A stretch of 64,000 bases of DNA, taken from RGIG8748 sp045539515. GTDB lineage: Bacteria; Bacillota; Clostridia; UMGS1810. The notes below the pieces were generated by a model that was not told where the DNA came from, made no database searches, and saw only the letters and a program-made list of their open reading frames with translations. Below are positions 17,207 to 25,927 of the stretch, in pieces. Positions within the stretch are counted from its first letter, which is position 1, and each line of letters opens with the position of its first letter. The stretch is taken from NCBI GenBank assembly GCA_045539515.1, contig JAZQFN010000039.1, forward strand, positions 18,955-82,954. The letters are read 5' to 3'. The position numbers and the translations under genes were made by a program.

Positions 17207-17998
17207 TTATATATTCAATAATTTCATTGCGTTTTTGTAGTATATCTTTTCTTTGTCTTCATAAGACAAATCAAGGGTTTCAATAAGTCTTTTTTCCCAG
17301 GATGGTCTGTGCCAGGGCATATCCGAAGCAAAGAGAAGTCTGTCGGGAGTATGCTTTTCGGCAATTTTTTGAGCAAAGCAACGAGGCATTGTACCGTAGC
17401 CAAAGGACACATCAAACCATATGTCCTCTCCGCAAAGCTTTTCCATAACCTCGAGCCCGCAACCTACACCGCCCCAATGCGCGGCAACCACAGGGGAATC
17501 AAACCATTTAAGTGCACCGATAAGATTATCGGGCATGCCGTGATATGGTGCGCAAAATCCGTAATCGTGACCTGCGTGAAACAGGGTGATAAGTCCCAGA
17601 GAAGAAATCTTTTTGTATATGGGCTTCATCTTTTCGTCATCGGCATAAAAGGACTGATATTCCGGGTGAAACTTTACCCCCTTAAGTCCTGCATCCTTGA
17701 TGCGCTCAAGCTCCAGGAGAGAGTCGGGCGCATCGGGATGAACGGAACCAAAAGCAATAATATCGCTTTCCTTATTCATTTCTATAGCAAAATCATTTAC
17801 ATTTTTTTGCTGAGATGGATTTGTGGCAATTGACTGCACAACGGATATATCCACTCCGTCTTTATGCATTTCTCTCTTAAGTCCTGCAAGTGTTCCACCC
17901 GTCTGAGGTTCAAGACCTCCGGAAGCCTTTGACAGCCCGGTTATGGCCCTTGATGCTATTTTATCCGGAAATGCATGTGTGTGAAAATCAATTAACAT
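17207..17998 (-). CDS. Amidohydrolase-family (amidohydro_2-like) metalloenzyme
   Basis: The 263-residue TIM-barrel protein resembles the ACMSD/amidohydro_2 group. Metal and active-site signatures are the N-terminal DFHTHAF (HxH), GVKFHPEYQ, LFHAGHDYG, VAAHWGG and the late Asp in LFASDMPWHRP. Members hydrolyse or decarboxylate small carboxylated compounds; some act on sugar lactones. The substrate is unknown. GAGGTGA precedes the ATG and a 17-base-spaced promoter lies upstream. It is the first gene of a two-gene unit with the large putative carbohydrate enzyme, which favours a sugar-acid or lactone substrate by context. Confidence 0.85.
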   Translation of the reverse strand: MLIDFHTHAFPDKIASRAITGLSKASGGLEPQTGGTLAGLKREMHKDGVDISVVQSIATNPSQQKNVNDFAIEMNKESDIIAFGSVHPDAPDSLLELERIKDAGLKGVKFHPEYQSFYADDEKMKPIYKKISSLGLITLFHAGHDYGFCAPYHGMPDNLIGALKWFDSPVVAAHWGGVGCGLEVMEKLCGEDIWFDVSFGYGTMPRCFAQKIAEKHTPDRLLFASDMPWHRPSWEKRLIETLDLSYEDKEKIYYKNAMKLLNI

Positions 17999-18019
17999 AG
18001 TAAATCACCTCGATAATTT

Positions 18020-18048
18020 ATTCTAATACAATTAAAATAAATTTGCAA
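18020..18048 (-). promoter_or_regulatory. Promoter for amidohydrolase unit
   Basis: TTGCAA (18048-18043) and TAGAAT (18025-18020) on the minus strand are 17 bases apart, between the enolase stop and the amidohydrolase start. Confidence 0.5.
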
Positions 18049-18056
18049 TAGAGCTT

Positions 18057-19349
18057 TTAATTTATGTTATAAAATGCCTCTTTTTGGGGGAAAAACGCCA
18101 CATTTTCAAGCTCATCCGCTATTCTTAAGAGTCTGTTGTATTTGGAAACACGGTCACTTCTTGATGGTGCGCCCGTCTTTATCTGACCGGCATTTACCGC
18201 AACTGCCAAATCGGCAATGGTGGTATCCTCCGTTTCACCGCTTCTGTGGGAGATTATTGCTGTATATCCTGCTCTCTTGGCAGTTTCTATAGCCTCAAGG
18301 GTTTCAGTGAGTGTGCCTATCTGATTTACCTTTACAAGGATTGCGTTTGCCATCTTTTGGTCTATACCTGTTTTAAGGCGCTTGGCATTGGTTACAAAAA
18401 GATCATCACCTACAAGCTGAACCCTTTCTCCAAGTTCTTTTGTGAGTATCTGCCAACCTTCAAAGTCGTCCTCACCAAGAGCATCTTCTATTGACACTAT
18501 AGGGTATTTACTGCAAAAAGATTTCCAGTAATTTATAAGCTCTCCCTTTGTCATGGTAAGACCGCTCTTTGGCATAAGGTATTCACCGCTTTCCGTCACC
18601 CATTCACTGGCTGCAGCATCTATTGCCAAAAGGAAATCCTCCCCTGGTTTGTAGCCTGCTTTCTCAATAGCTTCACATACAAGCTTTAGTGCATCCTCAT
18701 CTTTTTCCAAAGAAGGAGCAAAGCCCCCTTCGTCTCCTACACTTGTGGACAAGCCTCTGGATTTAAGTATTGACTTCAGCGAATGGAAAACCTCTGCGCA
18801 GTTTTTCAGAGCTTCGGCAAAGGTCCCGGCTCCTACAGGCATTATCATAAATTCCTGTATATCCACATTGTTGCCCGCGTGTGCACCGCCGTTTAATATA
18901 TTCATCATAGGTACGGGCATAGTATGAGCAAAGGTTCCACCCACGTATTGATATAACCCCAGACCCAAAGTATTGGCTGCCGCCTTTGCACATGCCAGCG
19001 ATACGGCAAGTGTACTGTTGGCTCCCAGCTTTGACTTGTTTTCTGTATTGTCAAGTTCTATGAGGGTTTTGTCTATTTCCATCTGGTCGAGAACATTCAT
19101 ACCTATAATTCTGTCGGCAATAATGGTATTTATATTATTTACCGCTTTGCTGACTCCAAGTCCTCCATATCTTTCTCCACCATCGCGAAGCTCTACCGCT
19201 TCGTAAGCACCGGTAGATGCTCCGGAGGGCACTGCTGCTCTGCCCACATAACCATCCTCGGTTATAACCTCAGCTTCAACGGTAGGATTTCCGCGGGAAT
19301 CCAAAATTTCTCTGCCGCGTATATCCACAATCTCAATAAATTGTCTCAT
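18057..19349 (-). CDS. eno: Enolase
   Basis: The 430-residue enzyme converts 2-phosphoglycerate to phosphoenolpyruvate. Visible signatures are REILDSRGNPTVEAEV, VPSGASTGAYEAVELRDG, MMNILNGGAHAGNNVDIQEF, SVGDEGGFAPSL, IEDALGEDDFEGW, VGDDLFVTN, LVKVNQIGTLTETLEA and ISHRSGETEDTTIADLAVA. ATG at 19349 is preferred because AAAGGA is about 11 bases upstream. The ATG at 19361 sits directly on that site. The terminator of dtd lies just upstream, so the promoter must be within the short spacer, or transcription reads through. Confidence 0.97.
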   Translation of the reverse strand: MRQFIEIVDIRGREILDSRGNPTVEAEVITEDGYVGRAAVPSGASTGAYEAVELRDGGERYGGLGVSKAVNNINTIIADRIIGMNVLDQMEIDKTLIELDNTENKSKLGANSTLAVSLACAKAAANTLGLGLYQYVGGTFAHTMPVPMMNILNGGAHAGNNVDIQEFMIMPVGAGTFAEALKNCAEVFHSLKSILKSRGLSTSVGDEGGFAPSLEKDEDALKLVCEAIEKAGYKPGEDFLLAIDAAASEWVTESGEYLMPKSGLTMTKGELINYWKSFCSKYPIVSIEDALGEDDFEGWQILTKELGERVQLVGDDLFVTNAKRLKTGIDQKMANAILVKVNQIGTLTETLEAIETAKRAGYTAIISHRSGETEDTTIADLAVAVNAGQIKTGAPSRSDRVSKYNRLLRIADELENVAFFPQKEAFYNIN

Positions 19350-19378
19350 AGTTACAAACATCCTTTCCCGGAAAACAA

Positions 19379-19404
19379 AAATACACTGCTTTCGCAGTGT
19401 ATTT
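19379..19404 (-). terminator. Intrinsic terminator after dtd
   Basis: AAATACACTGC and GCAGTGTATTT form an 11-bp stem with a TTTC loop. On the minus strand it is followed by TTTGTTTT. It separates dtd from eno. Confidence 0.85.
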
Positions 19405-19435
19405 AGTTTGTCCTTTATAGGATTTTGTATTCAAT

Positions 19436-19897
19436 TTACTTTGCAAAACTCATATCGGCGGTATCAAGCATAATTGTTACCGGACCGTCATTTAAGAGCT
19501 CTACCTTCATATCGGCACCAAATTCACCGGTTTTAATTTCTTTGCCGGTAATTTCGGCAAGTACACTTACAAACTTTTCGTAATACTCATTTGCCATATC
19601 GGGTTTCATAGCTCCCGTAAAAGACGGGCGTCTTCCGTGAGAGCAATCGGCATACAGCGTGAACTGGCTGACAGCCAAGACCTCTCCACCAATATCAAGA
19701 CAGGACAAATTCATTTTGCCGGCTTCGTCTTCAAAGATTCTTAAGTTAATCATCTTCTCAGCCATAGGTCTGATGTATTCTTCTTTATCTTCTTGGCAAA
19801 AACCCACCAATGCAAGAAGTCCGCTTTCTATAGAGCTTTTGCACTCACCGTCTATAGTGACAGAAGCATTTTTAACACGCTGAATAAGTATACGCAT
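19436..19897 (-). CDS. dtd: D-aminoacyl-tRNA deacylase
   Basis: The 153-residue DTD hydrolyses D-aminoacyl-tRNA (and glycyl-tRNA-Ala), preventing D-residues entering proteins. The N-terminal MRILIQRVKNASVTIDGE, the active-site SQFTLYADCSHGRRPSF and the C-terminal cross-subunit NDGPVTIMLDT with the Gly-Pro motif are all present. The length is typical. The ATG lies two bases after the preceding stop and uses AAAAGGTAAG as ribosome site. It ends the prmA-rsmE operon. Confidence 0.97.
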   Translation of the reverse strand: MRILIQRVKNASVTIDGECKSSIESGLLALVGFCQEDKEEYIRPMAEKMINLRIFEDEAGKMNLSCLDIGGEVLAVSQFTLYADCSHGRRPSFTGAMKPDMANEYYEKFVSVLAEITGKEIKTGEFGADMKVELLNDGPVTIMLDTADMSFAK

Positions 19898-19899
19898 TA

Positions 19900-20382
19900 T
19901 TACTTACCTTTTTTGGGAGTTCCGAGTATGGAATGCCACACAATGCTTACTACAAAGTAAACAGCAGATAAGATGGATATTCCCCAGAATGCATTAACAG
20001 ACCAGGCTGCAAATATACCTGTAGGATAGAGCCAGTCAAACAAAAAGCCTAATTTGCCGGGTTGGAAAAGGAAAAACAGAGCAAAGCCCATTATGAGCGA
20101 ATAAATAAAATACTCTATAAGATATGTCTTCTTTTTACCAACAATTATCACACCGAGAACTGCTGCCAAAAGCCAGCATATTACGCCGGCAACAGGAGCT
20201 ATAGCCAATGCCATTTCAAATTTACTCTGGCTGAAGCGTTCGCCCTGTACAATACCCATATATATGAGCATAAGCACCATAAATGCTATCATAGCTACTG
20301 CTGTTGTAAGCAATGCCAGATTAGAATGATGTTCACAATATACGGTCTTTTGCTCTTTCTTAACCACGTTTTTATTTTTCAT
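19900..20382 (-). CDS. Four-helix membrane protein, unknown function
   Basis: The 160-residue protein has a basic N-terminus with KTVYCEHHSN and four membrane helices (LALLTTAVAMIAFMVLMLIY; APVAGVICWLLAAVLGVIIV; YLIEYFIYSLIMGFALFFLF; AFWGISILSAVYFVVSIVW). No family is recognised. AAAGGAG precedes the ATG. It lies between rsmE and dtd with 2-base spacing to dtd, so it is translationally coupled to a tRNA-quality gene, although no functional link is evident. Confidence 0.8.
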   Translation of the reverse strand: MKNKNVVKKEQKTVYCEHHSNLALLTTAVAMIAFMVLMLIYMGIVQGERFSQSKFEMALAIAPVAGVICWLLAAVLGVIIVGKKKTYLIEYFIYSLIMGFALFFLFQPGKLGFLFDWLYPTGIFAAWSVNAFWGISILSAVYFVVSIVWHSILGTPKKGK

Positions 20383-20414
20383 TGTATGTTCTCCTTTGAT
20401 TTCATTTACTTAAT

Positions 20415-21146
20415 TTACCAATCGCCCAGCTCATACATAACTGCGGAGATTGCAGCAAGTGGTGCCGTTTCACACCTCATAATCCTCGGACCCAAAGTAA
20501 CCGTGGATATGTTGTTTTCTAAAGCACGGTCTATTTCATCATCATCAAAACCGCCCTCGGGACCTATTATTATGTTGACGTTACGGCAAGATGGGTTTTC
20601 CTTAAGCAGATCTTTCAACTTATTGCAGGTTTCGTTTTCATAAGGAAGGATATTAAGGTCTTCCCCTGAAAGCTCCTTAAGCATTTCTTCGTAAGTAACA
20701 GGCTCTGCCACTTCGGGAAGAATTCCTCGCATACACTGCTTGGATGCTTCATCGGCAATCCTCTGCCAACGCTGCATTTTAGAAGAAATATTACCAAGCT
20801 TTACAACCGTGCGCTTCATAACTACAGGCACAATCTTTACTGCTCCGAGTTCTACGGATTTCTGAATTATATAATCCAGCTTGTCTCCCTTGGGTAATCC
20901 CTGATAAAGGGTTATGGAAATATTGCTTTCATTTTTATTGGGGTACTTCTCAAGTATGGAAAGAATAACCCTATCCTTCTCGATAGATTCTATAGAACAC
21001 AGATAGTCCGTCTTTTCTTTATCGCATACACTGATATTCTCCCCTTCCTTAAGTCTTAAGACTCTGGAAATATGTTTAACATCATCTCCGATAATTTCAA
21101 TTTTATTTTGATTTATCTGAGATTTATCCGCAAAAAATCTATGCAT
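20415..21146 (-). CDS. rsmE: 16S rRNA (uracil-1498-N3)-methyltransferase RsmE
   Basis: The 243-residue SPOUT methyltransferase modifies U1498. It starts MHRFFADKS, typical of the family. The N-terminal PUA-like domain includes HISRVLRLKEGE. The C-terminal knot carries NIIIGPEGGFDDDEID and TLGPRIMRCETAPLAAIS. I chose ATG at 21146 because AAAGG is 8 bases upstream and homologues begin MxRFF; ATG at 21152 is also possible. It follows prmA, a frequent prmA-rsmE pairing. Confidence 0.95.
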   Translation of the reverse strand: MHRFFADKSQINQNKIEIIGDDVKHISRVLRLKEGENISVCDKEKTDYLCSIESIEKDRVILSILEKYPNKNESNISITLYQGLPKGDKLDYIIQKSVELGAVKIVPVVMKRTVVKLGNISSKMQRWQRIADEASKQCMRGILPEVAEPVTYEEMLKELSGEDLNILPYENETCNKLKDLLKENPSCRNVNIIIGPEGGFDDDEIDRALENNISTVTLGPRIMRCETAPLAAISAVMYELGDW

Positions 21147-21256
21147 TGCCATATCCTTTCCTACGGGGTTAAATATCATACTGTCGGCATAAACCGACAC
21201 GCTCTTATAGATTATACCATATTAAGGTATTAATATGCAAGTAAATTTTCTTATTT

Positions 21257-22225
21257 TTAGAATTTGCAGGTAACCGCTGCCCATCCGTCAAGCTCACGAA
21301 TACCGACAACATCTATGCTTTGCATCTTCATGGCAGACAATACGTCATCAAGACGTTCTTTTATAATACCCGAACAGATAAAAATTCCGTCTTCGGCAAT
21401 AAGCTTTTTTACCGTGGGGAGCAAAGCTATAATAACATCTGCTACTATATTGGCCACAATAACCTGATACTTTGTTTGAGAAAGAATGTCAAACAACTCC
21501 TCGTCATTTGTAACATCCCCTGCAAAGACTTCGTACTGTGCTCTGTCCACGCCGTTTCTGTCGGCATTTTCATATGCAACGTGAATGCAGTTTTCGTCTA
21601 TATCCACAGCCTTTGCACTCTTGGCTCCAAGCATAAGAGCAATTACGGAAAGTATACCGCTTCCGCATCCTGCATCAAGCAATTTGGTGTCTTCGGTTAC
21701 ATATTTTTCAAGTTCACATATGCAAAGCTTTGTGCTTGTGTGGGTGCCGGTGCCAAAGGTCATCCCGGGGTTAACGGTAAACACGATTCTGTCAGTTTCT
21801 CCATCAAGGGGACTCCATTCCGGCTGGATAAGTATCTTTTCGCCCACTTCCACAGGTTTAAAGAACTCTTTCCAGTTGTTTGCCCAGTCTTCTTCGCGGA
21901 TTCCGTCTGTATCCAGAGAAAGCCTTCCAAGCTCGTTTTCTGTGTCCCTGTTTTTAAGATCCTTCAATGCATCGGAAATCCTCCCCAGAACCTCAGGGGC
22001 TTGGACATTATCTTCTATATAGAATTTTACCTTGGTTTCACCCTTCATTGATTCTACAAGGTCTTCATCCACATAATCCCAGTATTTGGTATTGTTTTCG
22101 AGAAATTCATTGAATTCATTTTCGTCTTCTATTTCAAAGCCGGATATACCTTCCTCCATAAGAAGGTCACACACAGCATCTATACCAAAGGTAGATGTAT
22201 AGACACTTACTCGTATCCATTCCAT
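21257..22225 (-). CDS. prmA: Ribosomal protein L11 methyltransferase PrmA
   Basis: The 322-residue enzyme trimethylates ribosomal protein L11. The N-terminal substrate-recognition part (WIRVSVYTSTFGIDAVCDLL) is followed by the methyltransferase domain with NPGMTFGTGTHTSTKLC, motif I LLDAGCGSGILSVIALMLGA, and post-motif VANIVADVIIAL. AAGGAGA precedes the ATG, and the gene begins 12 bases after the stop of the upstream propeller-like gene. Confidence 0.96.
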   Translation of the reverse strand: MEWIRVSVYTSTFGIDAVCDLLMEEGISGFEIEDENEFNEFLENNTKYWDYVDEDLVESMKGETKVKFYIEDNVQAPEVLGRISDALKDLKNRDTENELGRLSLDTDGIREEDWANNWKEFFKPVEVGEKILIQPEWSPLDGETDRIVFTVNPGMTFGTGTHTSTKLCICELEKYVTEDTKLLDAGCGSGILSVIALMLGAKSAKAVDIDENCIHVAYENADRNGVDRAQYEVFAGDVTNDEELFDILSQTKYQVIVANIVADVIIALLPTVKKLIAEDGIFICSGIIKERLDDVLSAMKMQSIDVVGIRELDGWAAVTCKF

Positions 22226-22236
22226 AATATATCTCC

Positions 22237-23439
22237 TTATTCTATTACTTTGGTGCGGTTTATTATAGTCTTTCCGTCTTCGGTAAAAGTATGGTAATAT
22301 AGATTACCGTCTTTGAAATTAACGGGGGTTGTGTTTTCGGGAAGCTTTATAATCTCTGTGGAATTATCCTTACCCACAACCATCCACTCGGGTTTCTTTG
22401 CAAATTCCATAGCTTCCTCAGAGCTGATATCTTCGGGAGTTCCGGCATGCACAATAAAAACTTCACCGCAAAGCTTTGAGCCGCTGCCATTGAGGGCTTC
22501 GCCGCCACCGTCGTAATACTCTACAACTGTATGCATGGTATTGCCGATTGATTTGTCATAAATCATTCCGTAGCTTGTAAATCCGCCGGAAACATAGTCC
22601 ATATTTTCTTTTACAACCTCGTGCTTTCCGGTTTTGATGTCGTATGTCATTATTTTATTTACAGGCTTTGCTATGTCTTCTACCTTAAGGTAGTAAATCT
22701 TTTCACCAATAACCTCAAAATTGGTTATTCCCTCTACAATGGTTTTAATACCGGAGCCGTCCGGATTGGCAGAGTAAAGTACCGTAGGTATGTTCATTGT
22801 ACGGAATATATCGTAGTAGATTTTTCCGCCGGCAATCTGAAATTTGTAGGTTCCGTAATCTGTAAGCGAAAGCTTGGTTACCTTACCTGTGGTTACATCA
22901 ACCATATAGTTTGGCACATACTCTTCTCCTTCACCAATCTGGTAGTAAAGATATTTATCATATGCACCGTCAAATCTTTCAAAGGTATATTCGGTATAGG
23001 TTGTCTTTTCATCGGGTACAACATTATCCAGGACTTTAACTATTTCTTTGGTTGTTTTCGTCTTTACGTCATATGCCTTAATGGCCTTTGTATCAAGATC
23101 ATAGAAGTAAATGGTTGCAGAATCCGTAACTATACCGGGCATAAAATTCCCTGTAACAAGCGTGGTTTCGTCATTTGACCCTACATCTCTTACTGTTATT
23201 TTAGATGAATCCGATGCAAAAATCTTTGAATTAACTTCTACTACGCTGTCGCTGTATTGAAAAGAGTTTTCCATAGCGGCCATCTGAGCATATAAAGATG
23301 TGTCAAGAGATTCCTCAATTGCCTTCTCATTCAGATAATTTACAACAACTTCATATATGCCCACGCCAAGTACAAAGGCAATGATTAATCCGATAATGAC
23401 TCCGTATATTGTTTTTTTCTTTTTTTCAGCAGAAACCAT
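22237..23439 (-). CDS. Membrane-anchored beta-propeller-like protein (DUF5050-like)
   Basis: The 400-residue protein has a basic start and one membrane helix (IYGVIIGLIIAFVLGVGIYEVVV). The outside part is built from short beta repeats such as SATIYFYDLDTKAIKAYDV, GKIYYDIFRTMN, EKIYYLKVEDIA and DGNLYYHTFTEDG. This recalls DUF5050 or TolB-like propellers. Function is unknown; sensing or surface binding are possibilities. A promoter is visible upstream (23473-23501), and it leads the operon with prmA, rsmE, a membrane protein and dtd. Confidence 0.75.
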   Translation of the reverse strand: MVSAEKKKKTIYGVIIGLIIAFVLGVGIYEVVVNYLNEKAIEESLDTSLYAQMAAMENSFQYSDSVVEVNSKIFASDSSKITVRDVGSNDETTLVTGNFMPGIVTDSATIYFYDLDTKAIKAYDVKTKTTKEIVKVLDNVVPDEKTTYTEYTFERFDGAYDKYLYYQIGEGEEYVPNYMVDVTTGKVTKLSLTDYGTYKFQIAGGKIYYDIFRTMNIPTVLYSANPDGSGIKTIVEGITNFEVIGEKIYYLKVEDIAKPVNKIMTYDIKTGKHEVVKENMDYVSGGFTSYGMIYDKSIGNTMHTVVEYYDGGGEALNGSGSKLCGEVFIVHAGTPEDISSEEAMEFAKKPEWMVVGKDNSTEIIKLPENTTPVNFKDGNLYYHTFTEDGKTIINRTKVIE

Positions 23440-23472
23440 AGTATTAACTCCTTACTACTTTATTTACTAAAT

Positions 23473-23501
23473 ATAATATTACTATTTCATCAAAATGTCA
23501 A
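23473..23501 (-). promoter_or_regulatory. Promoter for the propeller-prmA-rsmE-dtd operon
   Basis: TTGACA (23501-23496) and TATTAT (23478-23473) on the minus strand are separated by 17 bases. Confidence 0.7.
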
Positions 23502-23519
23502 ATTGCACATTAAGTGTCC

Positions 23520-23551
23520 CAAAAAACAAACCCTGCCGTATTCCGGCAGGA
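23520..23551 (-). terminator. Intrinsic terminator of the kinase/phosphatase/vWA operon
   Basis: CCTGCCG and CGGCAGG (23532-23538, 23544-23550) form the stem. On the minus strand GTTTGTTTTTT follows. It closes the operon running from 27676 to 23586. Confidence 0.75.
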
Positions 23552-23585
23552 TATTGCTTTCAATTAGCTTAAATACGTAAATTTA

Positions 23586-23858
23586 TTACATTGACGACAA
23601 AATTATCGCAATAAGAATAAATATAATGACACCAAGTACCACCAGAATGGGAATCCACGCCTTGGATTCACCGCTGTCTCCTGCAGAAGCTATATAAGTA
23701 CTTCTGCCTGTAGTGGAGGGAGTTGCAGGTCTGTAGGTGCCGGTGGTACCATATCCGGAAACAGGGACCCGCGGAGGCGGAGTGTTTTTGTCGGTACCGC
23801 ATATAAAACAACTTTGACCGTTGTTGAATGTTTCACACTTAAAGCATCTCCACATCAT
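23586..23858 (-). CDS. Small zinc-ribbon, tail-anchored membrane protein
   Basis: The 90-residue protein begins with a RanBP2-like zinc ribbon (WRCFKCETFNNGQSCFICG: C-x2-C ... C-x2-C). A Pro/Ser/Thr/Gly-rich linker follows, then a C-terminal membrane helix (WIPILVVLGVIIFILIAIIL), so the ribbon faces the cytoplasm. It is the last gene of the kinase-phosphatase-vWA operon, 48 bases after the kinase. AAGGAGA lies 11 bases before the first of two adjacent ATG codons, so the start is uncertain by one codon. It may be a membrane receptor or docking point for that system (inference). Confidence 0.8.
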   Translation of the reverse strand: MMWRCFKCETFNNGQSCFICGTDKNTPPPRVPVSGYGTTGTYRPATPSTTGRSTYIASAGDSGESKAWIPILVVLGVIIFILIAIILSSM

Positions 23859-23906
23859 GGAGCATCACTCTCCTTTTGAAGGTATTGCCTAAACTAAACG
23901 GAAGCA

Positions 23907-24926
23907 TCAAAGCTTGGTAACCTGTCGGAAAAATCCGTTATTATCGGTGCTTGGCGAGGGATAAATCGGCTGTGCTGCAGGTGCCGGTGCATCAGGCTGT
24001 ATATGGGGTTGAGCTGCAGGCCGTGGTGCGGATTTGGGTGCGGATTGCACAGTGACCTTGGGTCCGTACAATGCCATAACCTCATTGAACACCTTAGCAC
24101 AGGAAGGCCTCTCATCCGGATCTTTTGCCAACATAGAAAGAATTATCTCTCTGAGTTCTTCGGGAATGGATAAATTTGCAGTAATGTTTGCCCCATCAAG
24201 CGCAGCTTCAAATGCATAATTGTACTTGGAACGATCAAAATACGGAACGTCGCCCGTAAGATACTGATGAAGAAGTATACCCAGAGCAAAAACATCTATT
24301 TTGCACGTAATCTTTGCCTCTTCCTCAGCAACAAATAAAAATGATTCCGGAGCAAAATACACCATGTCTCCCTGAAGGTCACTTTCATCTGTGGGAGGAT
24401 CCTCTTCGAGGAAGCTGCTGTCAAAGTCAATCAGCTTGGCCGTGTACATATTTGCCGCAGTTCTTTGGAACAATATGTTGTTGGGCTTGAGGTCACCATG
24501 AACAATGCCTTCGTTGTGAAGGGCTGTCACATTGTACAAAAGAACTTTTATTATAAGAATTTTCTGATCAAAATTCATACGGGCTATGTGAGCAGGGTCA
24601 AGCCTTACAGCTCCGACCTTTTCGGTAACCATATAGTATTTGTTTTCATGTCTGAAAAAATCACATATAGTAACTATGTTTCCCGTAATGCAATGATTGA
24701 GCCTATTGTAAAATGAGCGTTTTTTAAACTCAAAATCCTTACAGATTTTTGTCTTTTGCTCTATTTGCAAAGGCGAAAGTCCTATATTGTTGGAAGGATA
24801 TACCGGGGAGAGAAACTGCTTTATAAAATACTCCTCGTACATACCCTTTTTAGCGAATCCCCACTTAGCATATCCGCTATTATCATTAGTAAGCTCTCCG
24901 ATTATCTCGTAACCGTTAACTGTCAT
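23907..24926 (-). CDS. Ser/Thr protein kinase of the TerY-P triad type
   Basis: The 339-residue protein has a complete Hanks kinase domain: ATP-binding lysine K36 (FIKQF), catalytic loop HGDLKPNN (143-150, D145), a DFD in place of DFG (167-169), APE (192-194) and DVFALGILLHQ. A Pro/Ala/Gln-rich tail follows, ending in FFRQVTKL. No membrane segment is present. The ATG at 24926 follows the phosphatase stop by 3 bases; a TTG one codon earlier is better spaced from AGGAG and may be used instead. Its neighbours are PP2C, vWA and zinc-ribbon genes, the composition described for TerY-P phosphorylation modules. The C-terminal motif is shared with the 26630-27088 protein. Confidence 0.92.
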   Translation of the reverse strand: MTVNGYEIIGELTNDNSGYAKWGFAKKGMYEEYFIKQFLSPVYPSNNIGLSPLQIEQKTKICKDFEFKKRSFYNRLNHCITGNIVTICDFFRHENKYYMVTEKVGAVRLDPAHIARMNFDQKILIIKVLLYNVTALHNEGIVHGDLKPNNILFQRTAANMYTAKLIDFDSSFLEEDPPTDESDLQGDMVYFAPESFLFVAEEEAKITCKIDVFALGILLHQYLTGDVPYFDRSKYNYAFEAALDGANITANLSIPEELREIILSMLAKDPDERPSCAKVFNEVMALYGPKVTVQSAPKSAPRPAAQPHIQPDAPAPAAQPIYPSPSTDNNGFFRQVTKL

Positions 24927-24929
24927 CAA

Positions 24930-25907
24930 CTATACACTCCTGTAATATCCTATTTTGTATCTGTCCCACAGCATTTTGCGTTTTTCGGGTTCTGCTGTTT
25001 CTATACCGCATATATAGTCTTTATAAAGTTCCTTACATCGGGGAAGGTAACATTTCTTTAAGTCAGCAAAGGTTTTAAAACCTGCAACAGCTATGCCGAG
25101 GGTATAGTCATCCCCTGTAAATTTAAGCATATATGCATCAAGCTTTTCCTGCCATTCTTTGGCGTTCTTTGACTCTACAAGAGTACTTAGAAGCATATAC
25201 TCAAACTCCATGGGAGTATAGAAATACCCGAAACATCCGTCAGTTGCAGTAACAACTATAGTCTGAGGCCGGCAAACAACGCTTCTGTAGTTAAGCACAA
25301 ACTTACCGTCTGCACAAATCATATTTTCCAGTCTGCCGTCATCCGAAAGATTGGAATAAGCATCGTCCTCACCATAAATATCGTCTCTTGTTACCTGAAC
25401 AATACCATCATCCATAAGAACATAACCTCTGGAATCTCCTGCCCAGATATAATTTGCCATTAGGTGTCCGCCTTCCTTATTTATAACAACTGTAGAAGTT
25501 GTTGTAGGGAAATCCCTGGTAAGGCTTCCTCTTATTCCTATAGCACCTGCGTCTCCTTTAAGTCTGGAAAGACAATTTGTAAACTCGCCCTTAAGCTCCT
25601 CACAAACCATCGGTAAAGCGGAAGAAGTAAGACTTCTGCCGCTATCACAAAACTCTTTAAACCACTTAAGAAGTAACGAAGAGCAAAAATGCGATGCAAG
25701 ATAAGCACCTGTTTTACCGCCGTACATTTCGTATTTTCGTGAGCCTATGCCTCCGCAACCGTCAAACACACTTAACAGTGCATGGGTATCGTTGATGGAA
25801 AACACATAGCTGTCTTCTCCATTCTGTGGCTTCATCTCACCGCCGACAACAAAAAACAAATCGGTATAGGATATGAGGCTATTTACCTTATACTTCTTTT
25901 TTCTCAT
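24930..25907 (-). CDS. PP2C-family protein phosphatase
   Basis: The 325-residue protein has PPM/PP2C metal-binding motifs: NGEDSYVF (E31, D32), SVFDGCGGIG (D49, G50), WAGDSRGYVL, TRDD and VVTATDGCFGYF. It should reverse phosphorylation by the adjacent kinase. It is cytoplasmic. The start at 25907 has only a weak upstream GGTG; ATG at 25835 (MKPQNGEDS) is a shorter alternative that keeps the domain. The stop is 3 bases before the kinase ATG, so translation is coupled. Confidence 0.9.
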   Translation of the reverse strand: MRKKKYKVNSLISYTDLFFVVGGEMKPQNGEDSYVFSINDTHALLSVFDGCGGIGSRKYEMYGGKTGAYLASHFCSSLLLKWFKEFCDSGRSLTSSALPMVCEELKGEFTNCLSRLKGDAGAIGIRGSLTRDFPTTTSTVVINKEGGHLMANYIWAGDSRGYVLMDDGIVQVTRDDIYGEDDAYSNLSDDGRLENMICADGKFVLNYRSVVCRPQTIVVTATDGCFGYFYTPMEFEYMLLSTLVESKNAKEWQEKLDAYMLKFTGDDYTLGIAVAGFKTFADLKKCYLPRCKELYKDYICGIETAEPEKRKMLWDRYKIGYYRSV

Positions 25908-25927
25908 ATAAACACCATCTGTCCGAA

